Origin: DATCMU01 sp036563245
GTDB lineage: Bacteria > Pseudomonadota > Alphaproteobacteria > Rhizobiales > Devosiaceae
Direction of reading: 5' to 3'
DNA length: 64,000 nt
NCBI GenBank assembly: GCA_036563245.1
Contig: DATCMU010000044.1
Span: forward strand, 1-64,000
Shown here: positions 35,158 through 44,932 of the stretch, in pieces
Position numbering within the stretch: the stretch's first letter is position 1
How the letters are laid out: the number at the start of each line of letters is the position of its first letter
The notes under the pieces: generated by a model
Databases searched by the model: none
Seen by the model: the letters and a program-made list of their open reading frames with translations, nothing else
What the model was told of the DNA's origin: nothing
Made by a program: the position numbers and the translations under genes

Positions 35158-38070
35158 ATGACCAAGCATGATTTCGACCTGATCGCCGAAAAAGAAATTC
35201 CCGAGATCCATTCCCTCGCCCGACACTACCGGCACAGGGCGACGGGCGGCGAAGTCCTGTCGCTTCTCAATGACGACGAGAACAAGGTGTTCGGCATCAC
35301 TTTCCGCACGCCGCCCGCGGACTCGACCGGTGTCGCGCATATTCTCGAGCATTCGGTGCTGTGCGGGTCGCGCAAATACCCGCTCAAGGAGCCCTTCGTG
35401 GAATTGCTGAAGGGGTCGCTGCACACCTTCCTCAACGCCATGACCTTTGCCGACAAGACAGCCTACCCGGTCGCCAGCCAGAACCTTGCCGACTTCTACA
35501 ATCTGGTGGATGTCTATCTCGATGCGGTCTTCTTCCCCCGGCTGACCGAAGACACCTTCCGGCAGGAGGGCTGGCACTACGAACTCGACAATGCCGCCGA
35601 CCCGCTGGTGTTCAAGGGTGTAGTGTTCAACGAGATGAAGGGGGTGTTCTCATCGCCCGAGGCCCGGCTGGCGGACGTCTCGCAGCGCTCGCTTTTTCCC
35701 GACACCACCTACGGCGTTTCATCGGGCGGCAATCCCAGGGTCATCCCGGACCTGACCTACGAGGCGTTCAGGGATTTCCATTCGCGGCTCTATCACCCCT
35801 CCAACGCGCGCGCGTTCTTTTATGGCGACGACGATCCGGAGAAGCGACTGGACCTGATCGGGGACTATTTCGCCGAATTCGAACGGCGCGAGCCCGATTC
35901 CGGAATTGCGACGCAAGGCCGGTTCACTGCGCCGCGGCATATCGAGGCGACCTATCCCGGATCCGCCGCCGAGGGCGCGGCGCGCGACGGCATGGTGACC
36001 GTCAACTGGCTTCTCGATCTCGATGTACTCGATGACATGGAAACCGCGCTGGGCCTTGCGGTGCTCAACCATGCGCTGATCGGCACACCGGGATCGCCGC
36101 TTCGCCGGGCGCTCACCGATTCCGGGCTCGGCGAAAGCATGCTCGGCGGCGGGATATCGGACGGGCTCAAGCAACCCACCGCGTCGTTCGGCCTCAAGGG
36201 CATCGATCCGGCCAATGCGGGGAAGGTGGAAGCGCTGATCCTTGAGACGCTCGGCCAGCTGGCGGCGGAAGGCATTGACGAAGGCGCGGTGACGGCGGCG
36301 CTCAACACCCTCGAATTCCAGTTGCGGGAGAACAATACCGGCTCCTACCCGCGCGGGCTGGTGATGATGTTCCGCGCTCTGGGACCCTGGCTGCACGATC
36401 GCGACCCGATGAGCGCGCTTGAGTTCGAAGGTCCGCTCGAAACGGTGAAGGCGAAAATCGCCGAGGGTGGCTATTTCGAGCGGATCATCCGCCGCCACCT
36501 GCTCGACAATGCCCACAGGACGACGGTCGTGCTTCGCGCCGATCCCGATCTGGCCGAAACGGAGGCCGCCGAGGAACGGGCTCGACTGGAAGCGGTTCGG
36601 GTTGAAATGGACGCGGCGGGGCTCGAAGCGACCGTGGAGATGACCGAACGTCTCAAGGCGTTGCAGGAAGCGACCGATCCCGAGGACGTCCTGGCCAAGG
36701 TTCCCAGCCTCAGGATCGAGGATTTGCCGCGCGCATCGCGTGTGCTGCCAATCGAAAGGGCAACGATCGCCGGAGTGCCGGCGATGTTCCACGACCTGCC
36801 GACCAATGGCATCGCCTATCTCGATCTGGGCTTCGACCTCACGGTCCTTGACGCGGATTTGCTTGCCTTCGTGCCCCTGTTCAGCCGGGCGCTGACCCAG
36901 ACCGGTACGAAGCGGCGCGATTTCGTTGAATTGTCGCAACTGATCGGCCAGACCACCGGCGGCCTGCGTACGCAACGCTGGTCCTCGTCCACCATGGGCG
37001 GCGATACCTCGGCATGGCTGTTCGTGCGCGGCAAGGCAACCGGACCGCATGTAGGCGACCTCGTCTCGATCATGGCGGAAGTTCTCGGCGAGGCCCGGCT
37101 CGACAATCGTGAGCGCATCCGCCAGATGGTGCTGGAGGAAAAGGCGGGTTTCGAGGGCCGGCTGACCGGCATGGGATCGCATCTCGTCGACCTGCGGCTC
37201 AGGGCCAGCCTGGGCGAGGCGGACTGGCTGGGGGAGACTTTCGGCGGCATCAGCCACCTGATGTTCCTCAGGCGGCTCGCGGATCTGGTCGACAGCGATT
37301 TCGGCCAGGTGCAGGGCGCGCTCGAGAGGATCAGATCGGTGCTGCTCACCCGTCCTGCCATGCTGATCAACATCACGGCCGAAGGTGGGGACCGTGCCGG
37401 GATCGAGACCGAAGTTGCAAGGCTGGTTGGCGGGATACCCGCCGAGCCTCGCGCGAAGGCAGTCTGGGACCGCAGGCCTGGTGCGCCATCCGAGGGCCTG
37501 ACCATGCCCGCGCAGGTCAACTACGTGGGCAAGGGGGCCGACCTTTACCGCCTCGGCTACAAGCCGAATGGCGCGGCATCGGTCGCGGTGAAATATCTCA
37601 ACACAACCTATCTTTGGGACAAGGTGCGGGTGCAGGGCGGTGCTTATGGTGGTTTCGCCCGGTTCGACCAGGTGGGCGGCGGGCTGACCTTCGCTTCCTA
37701 TCGCGACCCGAACCTGGTCAAGACGCTGGACGCCTTCGACGGCGCCGCATCGTTCCTCAGGCGCGAACTGGGCTCGACCGAGCTCGTCCGGTCGATCATC
37801 GGCACGATCGGCGAGGTCGACCGCTACATGCTGCCGGACGCCAAGGGTTTTGCTTCCATGCTGTGGGCGCTGTCAGGCAATACAGACGACGTGCGGCAGA
37901 CGCGGCGCGACCAGATTCTTTCTGCCGGCCCCGGCGATTTCCGCCAGTTCGCCGAGGCGCTGCAAGAGGTTGCGCGGGCGGGGCATGTGGTCGTCCTGGG
38001 GTCGGAAAAGGCCATCGCAGAAGCCAACACCGCACGCAACGGCTTCCTCGATGTCAGCAAGGTGCTCTGA
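35158..38070 (+). CDS. M16C zinc metallopeptidase, PreP-like
   Basis: Presequence-protease-type peptidase of 970 residues. The inverted zinc motif HILEH (His61, Glu64, His65) is followed by SRKYPLKEPFVELLKGSL and FLNAMTFADKTAYP, a PreP hallmark. The third zinc ligand is expected in FNEMKGVFSSPEARL. A C-terminal partner half with GGLRTQRWSSST and the Arg/Tyr region completes the clamshell. No signal peptide is present, so it should be cytoplasmic and cut short unstructured peptides. It directly follows yejBEFA, which suggests it degrades imported peptides (inference). Confidence 0.9.
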   Translation: MTKHDFDLIAEKEIPEIHSLARHYRHRATGGEVLSLLNDDENKVFGITFRTPPADSTGVAHILEHSVLCGSRKYPLKEPFVELLKGSLHTFLNAMTFADKTAYPVASQNLADFYNLVDVYLDAVFFPRLTEDTFRQEGWHYELDNAADPLVFKGVVFNEMKGVFSSPEARLADVSQRSLFPDTTYGVSSGGNPRVIPDLTYEAFRDFHSRLYHPSNARAFFYGDDDPEKRLDLIGDYFAEFERREPDSGIATQGRFTAPRHIEATYPGSAAEGAARDGMVTVNWLLDLDVLDDMETALGLAVLNHALIGTPGSPLRRALTDSGLGESMLGGGISDGLKQPTASFGLKGIDPANAGKVEALILETLGQLAAEGIDEGAVTAALNTLEFQLRENNTGSYPRGLVMMFRALGPWLHDRDPMSALEFEGPLETVKAKIAEGGYFERIIRRHLLDNAHRTTVVLRADPDLAETEAAEERARLEAVRVEMDAAGLEATVEMTERLKALQEATDPEDVLAKVPSLRIEDLPRASRVLPIERATIAGVPAMFHDLPTNGIAYLDLGFDLTVLDADLLAFVPLFSRALTQTGTKRRDFVELSQLIGQTTGGLRTQRWSSSTMGGDTSAWLFVRGKATGPHVGDLVSIMAEVLGEARLDNRERIRQMVLEEKAGFEGRLTGMGSHLVDLRLRASLGEADWLGETFGGISHLMFLRRLADLVDSDFGQVQGALERIRSVLLTRPAMLINITAEGGDRAGIETEVARLVGGIPAEPRAKAVWDRRPGAPSEGLTMPAQVNYVGKGADLYRLGYKPNGAASVAVKYLNTTYLWDKVRVQGGAYGGFARFDQVGGGLTFASYRDPNLVKTLDAFDGAASFLRRELGSTELVRSIIGTIGEVDRYMLPDAKGFASMLWALSGNTDDVRQTRRDQILSAGPGDFRQFAEALQEVARAGHVVVLGSEKAIAEANTARNGFLDVSKVL

Positions 38071-38115
38071 TAGCGATTCCGGGTTCGCGCGGTGCGTCAG
38101 GGCGTGCCGCGCGCC

Positions 38116-38856
38116 CTATTTGGATCGAACGTCGTTGTAGTCCTTGGTGGCGGGCTTGCCCTTGAACGTGACCCAGAAATAGTTGAGCACATAGGTCGCG
38201 CCGGTCTTGAACACGCCTTCCTTCTCCAGCCGGCGGCCGGAGGTCTGCATGGGCAGGCGGAAGGTCCACTTGACCGGACCGACCTGGGACAGGCGCCGGG
38301 CAACATCGGTATCTTCGCCGTGGAAGATGATGGTGCGATCGTAGCCGCCCACTTCGAGCCAGGCCGAGCGCTTGAAAACGAAATTCCCGCCCTGGATCAT
38401 CGAACCGACCTTCAGGACGTGCCGGTTCAAGAGGTAGATCGCGTAGGCGCCATAGTAGAACATGCGCACAAGCGCGCGGTTGTAAAGCGACAGGTCGTAG
38501 TAGATATACGGACCGCTCAGCGCCACGAGGTCGGGGTTCTTGCCGAATTCGGCGAGCACGGTGTCGATCCAGCCGGCCGGGACGATGGTGTCCGCGTCGA
38601 TATTGGCCACCAGTTCCGCCGTGGTGGCGTCGAGGCCAGCGGCGCGGGCATGGACCAGCCCTTTCCTTGTCTCGTCGACGACTTTTACACCATTGAAACT
38701 ACGTGCAATTTCTCCGGTTCGATCAGTCGAGGCATTATTGACCACGATGATCTCGGCGTCGGCGCCGGAACGCTCGACTTCAGCGACCACCGAGGTCAGG
38801 CAGTCGCCGATCAGCGCCTCTTCGTTATAGGCCGGAATGACGAATGCGAGCTTCAA
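38116..38856 (-). CDS. Family 2 glycosyltransferase
   Basis: GT-A glycosyltransferase of 246 residues with the N-terminal KLAFVIPAYNEE, VVNNASTDRTGEIA, the DxD-like metal motif NIDADTIVP and the acceptor region FHGEDTDVARRL. A single hydrophobic segment around residues 140-160 may anchor it. Start is TTG 38856 with AAGGA about 7 bases upstream, matching the usual family N-terminus; a GTG at 38919 would add an atypical His/Pro-rich lead. The sugar and acceptor are unknown. It stands alone, convergent with the peptidase gene. Confidence 0.82.
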   Translation of the reverse strand: MKLAFVIPAYNEEALIGDCLTSVVAEVERSGADAEIIVVNNASTDRTGEIARSFNGVKVVDETRKGLVHARAAGLDATTAELVANIDADTIVPAGWIDTVLAEFGKNPDLVALSGPYIYYDLSLYNRALVRMFYYGAYAIYLLNRHVLKVGSMIQGGNFVFKRSAWLEVGGYDRTIIFHGEDTDVARRLSQVGPVKWTFRLPMQTSGRRLEKEGVFKTGATYVLNYFWVTFKGKPATKDYNDVRSK

Positions 38857-39004
38857 TTTACTTTCCTTCGGGTCGGTGCCGTCATGCCGCTGGTGCGGCG
38901 GATCGGGCCTTTTTGCCACTCACGCGGGCCCTTGCAAGGGAAAACTTCTAGCAAACGCAGCGCAGCTTGTCGCGTGCCGGGCATCAATGGCGCGCGAATG
39001 GCGA

Positions 39005-39018
39005 TTGATGCGTGTCAT
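39005..39018 (+). promoter_or_regulatory. FNR/FixK-like half-conserved box before hypC
   Basis: TTGATGCGTGTCAT matches TTGAT-N4-ATCAA in 8 of 10 positions. CATAGT at 39042-39047 lies about 30 bases from its centre, close to the class II spacing of FNR-dependent promoters. It is 75 bases upstream of the hypC start. Confidence 0.4.
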
Positions 39019-39092
39019 TGTTGCCGGCTGCGCCGCGCGCGCATAGTGTTGAGCAATGCGCAGGCCATTGCGCATGCGAAGGGAGGGTTCCG

Positions 39093-39335
39093 ATGTGCCT
39101 CGGGGTACCGATGCGGATCATCGAACGCGACGGGTTCGAGGCGCGTTGCGAAGCGATGGGGATCGAGCGCAAGGTCAATCTCTTCCTGGTGCAGCACGAA
39201 TCCCTCAAGCCGGGCGACCTGGTGATGGTGCATGTGGGATACGCCATCCAGAAAATGGACGAAGCGGCTGCGCGTACCGCCTGGGACCTCTACGAGGAGG
39301 CGCTTGAGGCGGAAGGCGCGACGGGCGATGCATGA
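39093..39335 (+). CDS. hypC: Hydrogenase maturation chaperone HypC
   Basis: Small chaperone of 80 residues that carries the Fe(CN)2CO precursor with HypD and delivers it to the hydrogenase large subunit. The essential N-terminal Cys2 is in MCLGVPMRI, and the barrel motif GDLVMVHVGYAIQKMDE is complete. GGGAGGG precedes the ATG. First gene of hypCABDFE; its last eight bases overlap hypA. Confidence 0.95.
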   Translation: MCLGVPMRIIERDGFEARCEAMGIERKVNLFLVQHESLKPGDLVMVHVGYAIQKMDEAAARTAWDLYEEALEAEGATGDA

Positions 39336-39702
39336 GCTCTCCATTTGCCGGGGGTTGCTGGCGCAGGTCGAGCGGGCTGCCGAAGCCAATGGCGCGCATC
39401 ACGTCAGCCGGGTGACAGTCAGGATCGGCGCGCTATCGGGCGTCGAACCGGAACTGTTGCGGCGCGCTTTCGAGGTGGCCCGGCAGGGCGGACATGCCCG
39501 CGCCGCGGTTCTCGACATCATCGAGGTCCCTGTCAGCGTGAGGTGCGAGGCTTGCGGGGCGATGGGGGTCGTGACATCGGGCAATCTTGCCTGCCCCGAT
39601 TGCGGGAACTGGCGGGTCGAACTGGTGGCCGGCGACGAGTTGCTGCTCGAAAGCATCGAACTTGATGAGCAGGACACGGTGGACGCGGAAGAGGTGGCGT
39701 GA
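39328..39702 (+). CDS. hypA: Nickel insertion protein HypA
   Basis: Nickel chaperone of 124 residues. The N-terminal MHELSI supplies the His2 nickel ligand and two CxxC pairs (CEAC and CPDC) form the zinc site. It hands nickel to the large subunit with HypB. ATG 39328 overlaps hypC by eight bases, implying coupled translation. Confidence 0.95.
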   Translation: MHELSICRGLLAQVERAAEANGAHHVSRVTVRIGALSGVEPELLRRAFEVARQGGHARAAVLDIIEVPVSVRCEACGAMGVVTSGNLACPDCGNWRVELVAGDELLLESIELDEQDTVDAEEVA

Positions 39703-40496
39703 TGTGCAAGGATTGCGGTTGTGGAGACCATGCTGGCGATTTCCGGATCCATGCCGGCGGACATGGGCATCACCATCACCGGCACGAAAACGACCAGCAC
39801 GGCCGGACAGTAGAGATCATGAACGGTCTGCTGGACGATAACGACCGCCAGGCTGCGCATAACAGGGCGCATTTCCTTGAGGCTGGCGTGCTGGCGATCA
39901 ACCTGATGTCGTCGCCGGGGTCCGGCAAGACCGCGCTGATTGAAGCCACCATAGATGCGCTGGGCCACCGCTGCCGCATCGCGGTGATCGAGGGGGACCT
40001 CGAAACGGAGAACGACGCCGAGCGTATCCGCGCCAAGGGCGTGCCGGCGGTGCAGATCACCACGGGCCAGACGTGCCATCTCGATGCCGAGATGGTTCAT
40101 GCGGGCCTCCACGCGCTCGATCTTTCGGACATCGATATCCTGTTCATCGAGAACGTTGGCAATCTCGTCTGCCCGGCGGATTTCGACCTGGGGCAGGCCG
40201 CCAATGTCGTGCTGCTCTCGGCCACCGAGGGCGACGACAAGCCGGCCAAGTACCCGGTGATGTTCCGCATCGCCGATCTGGTCCTGATCTCGAAAGCCGA
40301 CCTGCTACCGGTGCTCGACGATTTCGACCCGGCCCGGGCGAAGGCGTGCGTGAGGGCGCTGGCCAACCCGGCCGAGGTCTTCGAGGTTTCCGCAAGGCGG
40401 CCCGATACACTTGCGCCCTGGTTCGCGTTCATCGAGAACCGCCTTGGGGCACATGCCGGCATTCGCCGGCAGGCGCACGAAACGGCGGCGGAATAG
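39702..40496 (+). CDS. hypB: Nickel-binding GTPase HypB
   Basis: G3E-family GTPase of 264 residues. The N-terminal CxxCGC motif (CKDCGCGDH) is the high-affinity nickel site, followed by a His-rich stretch (about residues 18-34). Walker A is SSPGSGKTAL, the switch region includes EGDLETENDAERI, and SKADLL corresponds to the NKxD base motif. ATG 39702 shares one base with the hypA stop; GTG 39699 is an alternative. Confidence 0.95.
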   Translation: MCKDCGCGDHAGDFRIHAGGHGHHHHRHENDQHGRTVEIMNGLLDDNDRQAAHNRAHFLEAGVLAINLMSSPGSGKTALIEATIDALGHRCRIAVIEGDLETENDAERIRAKGVPAVQITTGQTCHLDAEMVHAGLHALDLSDIDILFIENVGNLVCPADFDLGQAANVVLLSATEGDDKPAKYPVMFRIADLVLISKADLLPVLDDFDPARAKACVRALANPAEVFEVSARRPDTLAPWFAFIENRLGAHAGIRRQAHETAAE

Positions 40497-40500
40497 GTCG

Positions 40501-41616
40501 ATGGCGACTGCGCGCGAATGGCTCGATCGGATACGCGGATTGCGGCTCAACCGGCCGGTACGCGTGATGAACGTGTGCGGCGGGCACGAGCGGTCAATTT
40601 CGATGGCGGGGTTGCGCGGCGTGCTGCCAGAGGCGATCGAACTCATTCCCGGCCCGGGCTGCCCGGTTTGCGTCTGTCCCGAGGAAGACGTCTATGACGC
40701 GATCCAACTGGCTATGCGGCCCGAGGTCACGCTTGCGGCGTTCGGCGACATGCTGCGTGTGCCCGCCAATGTGCCCAAGCGTGAACCGCGCTCGCTCGAA
40801 CAGGCCAAGGCCGCTGGCGCGCGGGTGCTGCCCATTGCCTCGCCGCACGAGGCGGTAAAATTGGCCGAATCCGAGCCTGGCCGGCAGGTGGTGTTCTTTG
40901 CCGCCGGGTTCGAGACTACGACGGCACCGGTTGCGGCGCTGATCGCGCAAGGGCTGCCGGACAACCTGTCGATCCTTTTGTCCGCACGGCGAACCTGGCC
41001 GGCGGTGAAGATGCTGCTCGACAGCGAGGCGCCCGGTTTCGATGCGCTGATCGCGCCGGGGCATGTCTCGACGGTCATGGGACCCGAGGAATGGAGGTTC
41101 GTGCCGCAGGATTACGGGATCCCGTCGGCGGTCGCCGGGTTCGAGCCGGAGAGCCTGCTCGCCGCGCTCTACTCGGTCTTGCGCCAGAAACTCGACGGAA
41201 CGGCTTTCCTCGACAATTGCTATGACAATGTGGCGAGGCCTGGCGGCAACGCTACGGCGCGCCGGCTCCTGAGCGAGACAATGGATGTGGTGGACGCCAA
41301 CTGGCGCGGCATAGGCGTGATCCCGAAATCGGGCTTTGCCCTGAAGCCGGCATTGGCGGCGCACGACGCGCGCCAGCGTTTCGAGGCAGGGCCGGAACGC
41401 ACGGGCAAGCGGATCGGGGAGATGCCACCGGGCTGCGACTGCGCGCGGGTGGTGCTGGGCAAGATCTATCCCAACCAGTGCGTCTTGTTCGGCAAGGCCT
41501 GCACGCCGCGCAATCCCATTGGACCGTGCATGGTCTCGGATGAAGGGGCCTGCCGCATCTGGTGGGCTTCCGGAATCCGCCCGGGCGCGGAGGCCACGGC
41601 TGACCAACGCTACTGA
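40501..41616 (+). CDS. hypD: Hydrogenase maturation protein HypD
   Basis: Iron-sulfur scaffold on which the Fe(CN)2CO group is built, 371 residues. The motifs MNVCGGHERSI (Cys of the iron site), PGPGCPVCVCP, FAAGFETTTAP and the C-terminal cysteine set including PPGCDCARVVLGKIYPNQC and GPCMVSDEGAC are all present. It starts four bases after the hypB stop. Confidence 0.95.
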   Translation: MATAREWLDRIRGLRLNRPVRVMNVCGGHERSISMAGLRGVLPEAIELIPGPGCPVCVCPEEDVYDAIQLAMRPEVTLAAFGDMLRVPANVPKREPRSLEQAKAAGARVLPIASPHEAVKLAESEPGRQVVFFAAGFETTTAPVAALIAQGLPDNLSILLSARRTWPAVKMLLDSEAPGFDALIAPGHVSTVMGPEEWRFVPQDYGIPSAVAGFEPESLLAALYSVLRQKLDGTAFLDNCYDNVARPGGNATARRLLSETMDVVDANWRGIGVIPKSGFALKPALAAHDARQRFEAGPERTGKRIGEMPPGCDCARVVLGKIYPNQCVLFGKACTPRNPIGPCMVSDEGACRIWWASGIRPGAEATADQRY

Positions 41617-41617
41617 A

Positions 41618-43891
41618 ATGTCGGATTCCGGGTCCGCGACCGAGGCGCGGCACATCGTTGTCGGCGGAAGGGTGCAGGGCGTCGGTTTTCGGCCCTTCGT
41701 CCATCGACTTGCGAACCGCATGGGGCTGTCCGGCGAGGTGCGAAATACCTCGGGCCGCGTCGAAATCGATGTCGCGGGCACGAAGGCCGCGCTCGAGGCC
41801 TTCATGGGCGCGCTGATCGAGGAGGCGCCGCCCCTGGCACGGCCAGCGCTGCTCGCCAGTGGCGCGATCCCGTTCGGCGGGTGGCAGGTATTTCGCATAG
41901 TTGAGAGTTGGAATGCCGGCGATATCGACGCGCACCTGCCACCGGACCTGTTCTGCTGTCCCGATTGCCTTGCCGAGATCGCCGATCCGGCGGCACGCCG
42001 GTATCGCTATGCGTTCACCAACTGCACGCAATGCGGGCCACGCTACACCATCGTTTCGGGCCTGCCTTATGACCGGGCGGCGACAAGCATGGCCGGGTTC
42101 GACATGTGTCCGGCCTGCCGGGCCGAATACGAGGATCCCGGCGACCGGCGCTTTCACGCCCAGCCGCTGGCCTGCCCGGATTGCGGCCCCCGATTGTCGT
42201 TCTGGGCGCTTGGCGCCGAGCGGTCGACCGGAGAAGCGGCGCTTGACGCGGCTCTCGCTCTGATCCGGGCCGGGGAAATCGTTGCGGTGAAGGGGGTCGG
42301 TGGCTTCCACCTGATGTGCGACGCCTGCAATGACGCGGCGGTGACCCGCCTTCGGGCGCGCAAGCATCGGCCAGACAAGCCTCTGGCGGTGATGTTCGGG
42401 CAGGCGGGGGAAGACGGGCTGGAGGATGTTCGCCGGTTCGCCAGCCCGTCCGGGATCGAGGCGCGGATGCTGGTCTCGCCGGAGCGACCCATCGTTCTGG
42501 TCAGGACGCGCAACGGCACCCCAATCGGAGGTGACGTTGCGCCGGGGCTTGCCGAGATCGGGGCCTTCCTGCCTTACAGCCCGTTGCATCATTTGATTCT
42601 CGATGCTCTTGGGGGGCCGCTGGTCGCCACCTCGGGCAATATCAGCGGCGAGCCAGTGATTACCTCGGAGGCGGAAGCGCTGGAACGGCTCGCTGGCGTT
42701 GCCGACGGGTTCCTCGTCCATGACCGTCCGATCCTCAGGCCGGCGGATGACAGTGTGATGCGCGAGATCGCCGGTGCGCCGCGCCTGTTGCGCGCGGGAC
42801 GAGGGATCGCGCCGGTTGAAATGGGCCTGCCGGGCGAACTCGACCGGCCCGTGCTCGCGGTGGGCGGGCACATGAAGGCGGCCGTCGCGCTGGGGTGGGG
42901 ACGCCGCGCTCTTGTCTCGCCGCATATCGGGGAACTGGACAGCACAAGGGGGCGGGCGGTTTTCGAGCAGGTGATCGTCGACCTGCAGCACCTTTATGGC
43001 GTGAAGGCAGAGCGCATCGCGTGCGACCTGCATCCGGGCTACGCGAGCAGCAAATGGGCGCATGATCGGGGGTTGCCGCTCGTTCCGGTCCAGCACCATG
43101 TTGCCCACGCTTCGGCGTTGGACGGAGAGCATCGGGACGTCAAGGACTGGCTGGTCTTTGCCTGGGACGGGGTGGGGCTTGGACCGGACGGCACGCTTTG
43201 GGGCGGTGAGGCGTTCCATGGGGCGGCCGGGCGTTGGCGGCGTGTTGCCAGTTTCCGGCCATTCTCGGTGACGGGGGGCGACCTTGTGGGGCGGCAGCCC
43301 TGGCGGTCGGCTGCGGCACTCTGCTGGGAGACAGGCGCGGAATTCCTGCCGCAGATCGAGGGTGCGGACCTGGTGCGCGCTGCGCGCGAACGCGGCGCCA
43401 ACACGATGGCGACTTCGTCGGCGGGCCGGCTGTTCGACGCCGCTGCTGCGCTGGTCCTCGGCCATCACCTTTCAAGCTTCGAGGGCCAGGGGCCGATGTT
43501 GCTGGAAGCGGCGGCAAGGGGAAACGCCGATGCAATCGAGATGCCGGTTTCACCGGATGCCGACGGCGTGCTTCGTGCCGACTGGTCGGGTCTCGTGGAT
43601 GCCTTGGGCGACGAAACGCGGACGGCAGGGGAGCGGGCGGCGATGTTTCATGAAAGCATGGCCGCCGTGCTGGTCGCCAAGGTGCTGCGGCTATGCGGAA
43701 CATATTCGTTCGCCGCGGTGGGGCTGACCGGCGGGGTGTTTCAAAATCGCGTGCTTTGCGAACGTGTCACCTCGCTTCTTGGCCAAGAGGGCATAGAATG
43801 CCGGTTGCCGCAGAACCTGCCCGCCAATGACGGCGGTTTGGCCTTCGGGCAGATCATTGAAGCACTCTATTGCCAGCCCACATTCGATTAG
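41618..43891 (+). CDS. hypF: Carbamoyltransferase HypF
   Basis: Makes the thiocarbamate precursor of the cyanide ligands from carbamoyl phosphate, 757 residues. Domains in order: acylphosphatase-like (VQGVGFRPFVHRLA), two zinc-finger motifs (CPDC-N18-CTQC and CPAC-N18-CPDC), YrdC-like domain (RARKHRPDKPLAVM) and the Kae1-like carbamoyltransferase domain (VQHHVAHASAL, GLTGGVFQN). Full length with no break. ATG 41618 follows the hypD stop by one base. Confidence 0.95.
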   Translation: MSDSGSATEARHIVVGGRVQGVGFRPFVHRLANRMGLSGEVRNTSGRVEIDVAGTKAALEAFMGALIEEAPPLARPALLASGAIPFGGWQVFRIVESWNAGDIDAHLPPDLFCCPDCLAEIADPAARRYRYAFTNCTQCGPRYTIVSGLPYDRAATSMAGFDMCPACRAEYEDPGDRRFHAQPLACPDCGPRLSFWALGAERSTGEAALDAALALIRAGEIVAVKGVGGFHLMCDACNDAAVTRLRARKHRPDKPLAVMFGQAGEDGLEDVRRFASPSGIEARMLVSPERPIVLVRTRNGTPIGGDVAPGLAEIGAFLPYSPLHHLILDALGGPLVATSGNISGEPVITSEAEALERLAGVADGFLVHDRPILRPADDSVMREIAGAPRLLRAGRGIAPVEMGLPGELDRPVLAVGGHMKAAVALGWGRRALVSPHIGELDSTRGRAVFEQVIVDLQHLYGVKAERIACDLHPGYASSKWAHDRGLPLVPVQHHVAHASALDGEHRDVKDWLVFAWDGVGLGPDGTLWGGEAFHGAAGRWRRVASFRPFSVTGGDLVGRQPWRSAAALCWETGAEFLPQIEGADLVRAARERGANTMATSSAGRLFDAAAALVLGHHLSSFEGQGPMLLEAAARGNADAIEMPVSPDADGVLRADWSGLVDALGDETRTAGERAAMFHESMAAVLVAKVLRLCGTYSFAAVGLTGGVFQNRVLCERVTSLLGQEGIECRLPQNLPANDGGLAFGQIIEALYCQPTFD

Positions 43892-43909
43892 CCGGAAAGA
43901 TCGAGATAA

Positions 43910-44920
43910 ATGCTTGAAGACACACATATTTCCCTGGCCCATGGCAATGGCGGGCGTCATATGCGCGAACTGATCGAGGAGGTCTTTGCGCGCCATCTCG
44001 CCAATCCGCGGCTCGACGTCAACGCCGACGCCGTGCCCTTCATGATCGATGCGGACGCCACCGCGTTCATCACCACGGATGGTTTCACCGTGCAGCCGCT
44101 CGAATTTCCCGGGGGCGATATCGGGTCGCTGGCAATCAACGGCACGATCAACGACCTCGCGGTGGCCGGGGCCATTCCCCTCTATATGACGGTGAGCGCG
44201 ATCATCGAGGAGGGGCTGGAGGTGGCCTTGCTCGAGCGGATCGTCAGGAGCCTTGCCGCGGCGGCGCATGCGGCAAGAGTGCAGGTGGTGGCGGGAGACA
44301 CCAAGGTGGTGCCGCGCGGGCAGGGGGGTGGCCTCTATCTTACGACGACCGGGGTCGGCGCGCAGCCGCAGGGCCGCCATTTCGGTCTCGACCGCATCCG
44401 GCCAGGCGACAAGGTGCTGGTCAGCGGGCCGGTGGGGGACCATGGCATTGCGGTGATGCTCGCGCGGGAGGAATTCGAGCTTTCAGGTTCCGTGCAATCG
44501 GATTGCGCCTCGGTCGCCGGGCTGACCAGCTCGATTGCCGATCTCGATGGCGTGCACTTCATGCGCGACCCGACACGCGGCGGGCTTGCGACCGTGGTGC
44601 ACGAGATCGCGGTGGCCTGTTCGCATGAAGTGCGGCTGTTCGAGGCCAAAGTGCCGGTGCGCGACGCGGTGCGCTCGGTATGCCAGATCCTTGGCTACGA
44701 TCCCTATTACCTCGCCTCGGAGGGCCGGGTGGTCGCGGTGGTGGCGCCCGGTGACGCCGACGAGGCGCTGGCGGCCTGGAAGGGCCTGCCGGACGGCGTG
44801 GACGCCGCGATCATCGGTGAAGTGAGGCAAGGCGCGGGCCGGGTGGTGCTGGAGACCGAAATCGGCGGCACGCGCATACTCGATGAACTCGAGGACGACC
44901 CGCTGCCACGCATCTGCTGA
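43910..44920 (+). CDS. hypE: Hydrogenase maturation protein HypE
   Basis: PurM-like ATP-dependent dehydratase of 336 residues that turns the HypF-attached thiocarbamate on its C-terminal cysteine into thiocyanate. The C-terminus PRIC carries that cysteine. DPTRGGLATVVHEIA and HGNGGRHMRELI are family motifs. Ends the hyp operon; the following gene is convergent. Confidence 0.95.
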   Translation: MLEDTHISLAHGNGGRHMRELIEEVFARHLANPRLDVNADAVPFMIDADATAFITTDGFTVQPLEFPGGDIGSLAINGTINDLAVAGAIPLYMTVSAIIEEGLEVALLERIVRSLAAAAHAARVQVVAGDTKVVPRGQGGGLYLTTTGVGAQPQGRHFGLDRIRPGDKVLVSGPVGDHGIAVMLAREEFELSGSVQSDCASVAGLTSSIADLDGVHFMRDPTRGGLATVVHEIAVACSHEVRLFEAKVPVRDAVRSVCQILGYDPYYLASEGRVVAVVAPGDADEALAAWKGLPDGVDAAIIGEVRQGAGRVVLETEIGGTRILDELEDDPLPRIC

Positions 44921-44932
44921 ATTCCAGGACGT

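Noticed and set aside
41252..43468. Long open frame antisense to hypD/hypF (also similar ones at 1267-2511, 31614-33164 and 35719-37257)
   Set aside because: They lie wholly opposite genes with intact family motifs, have no recognisable domain, and are a usual by-product of high GC content with strong third-position bias.
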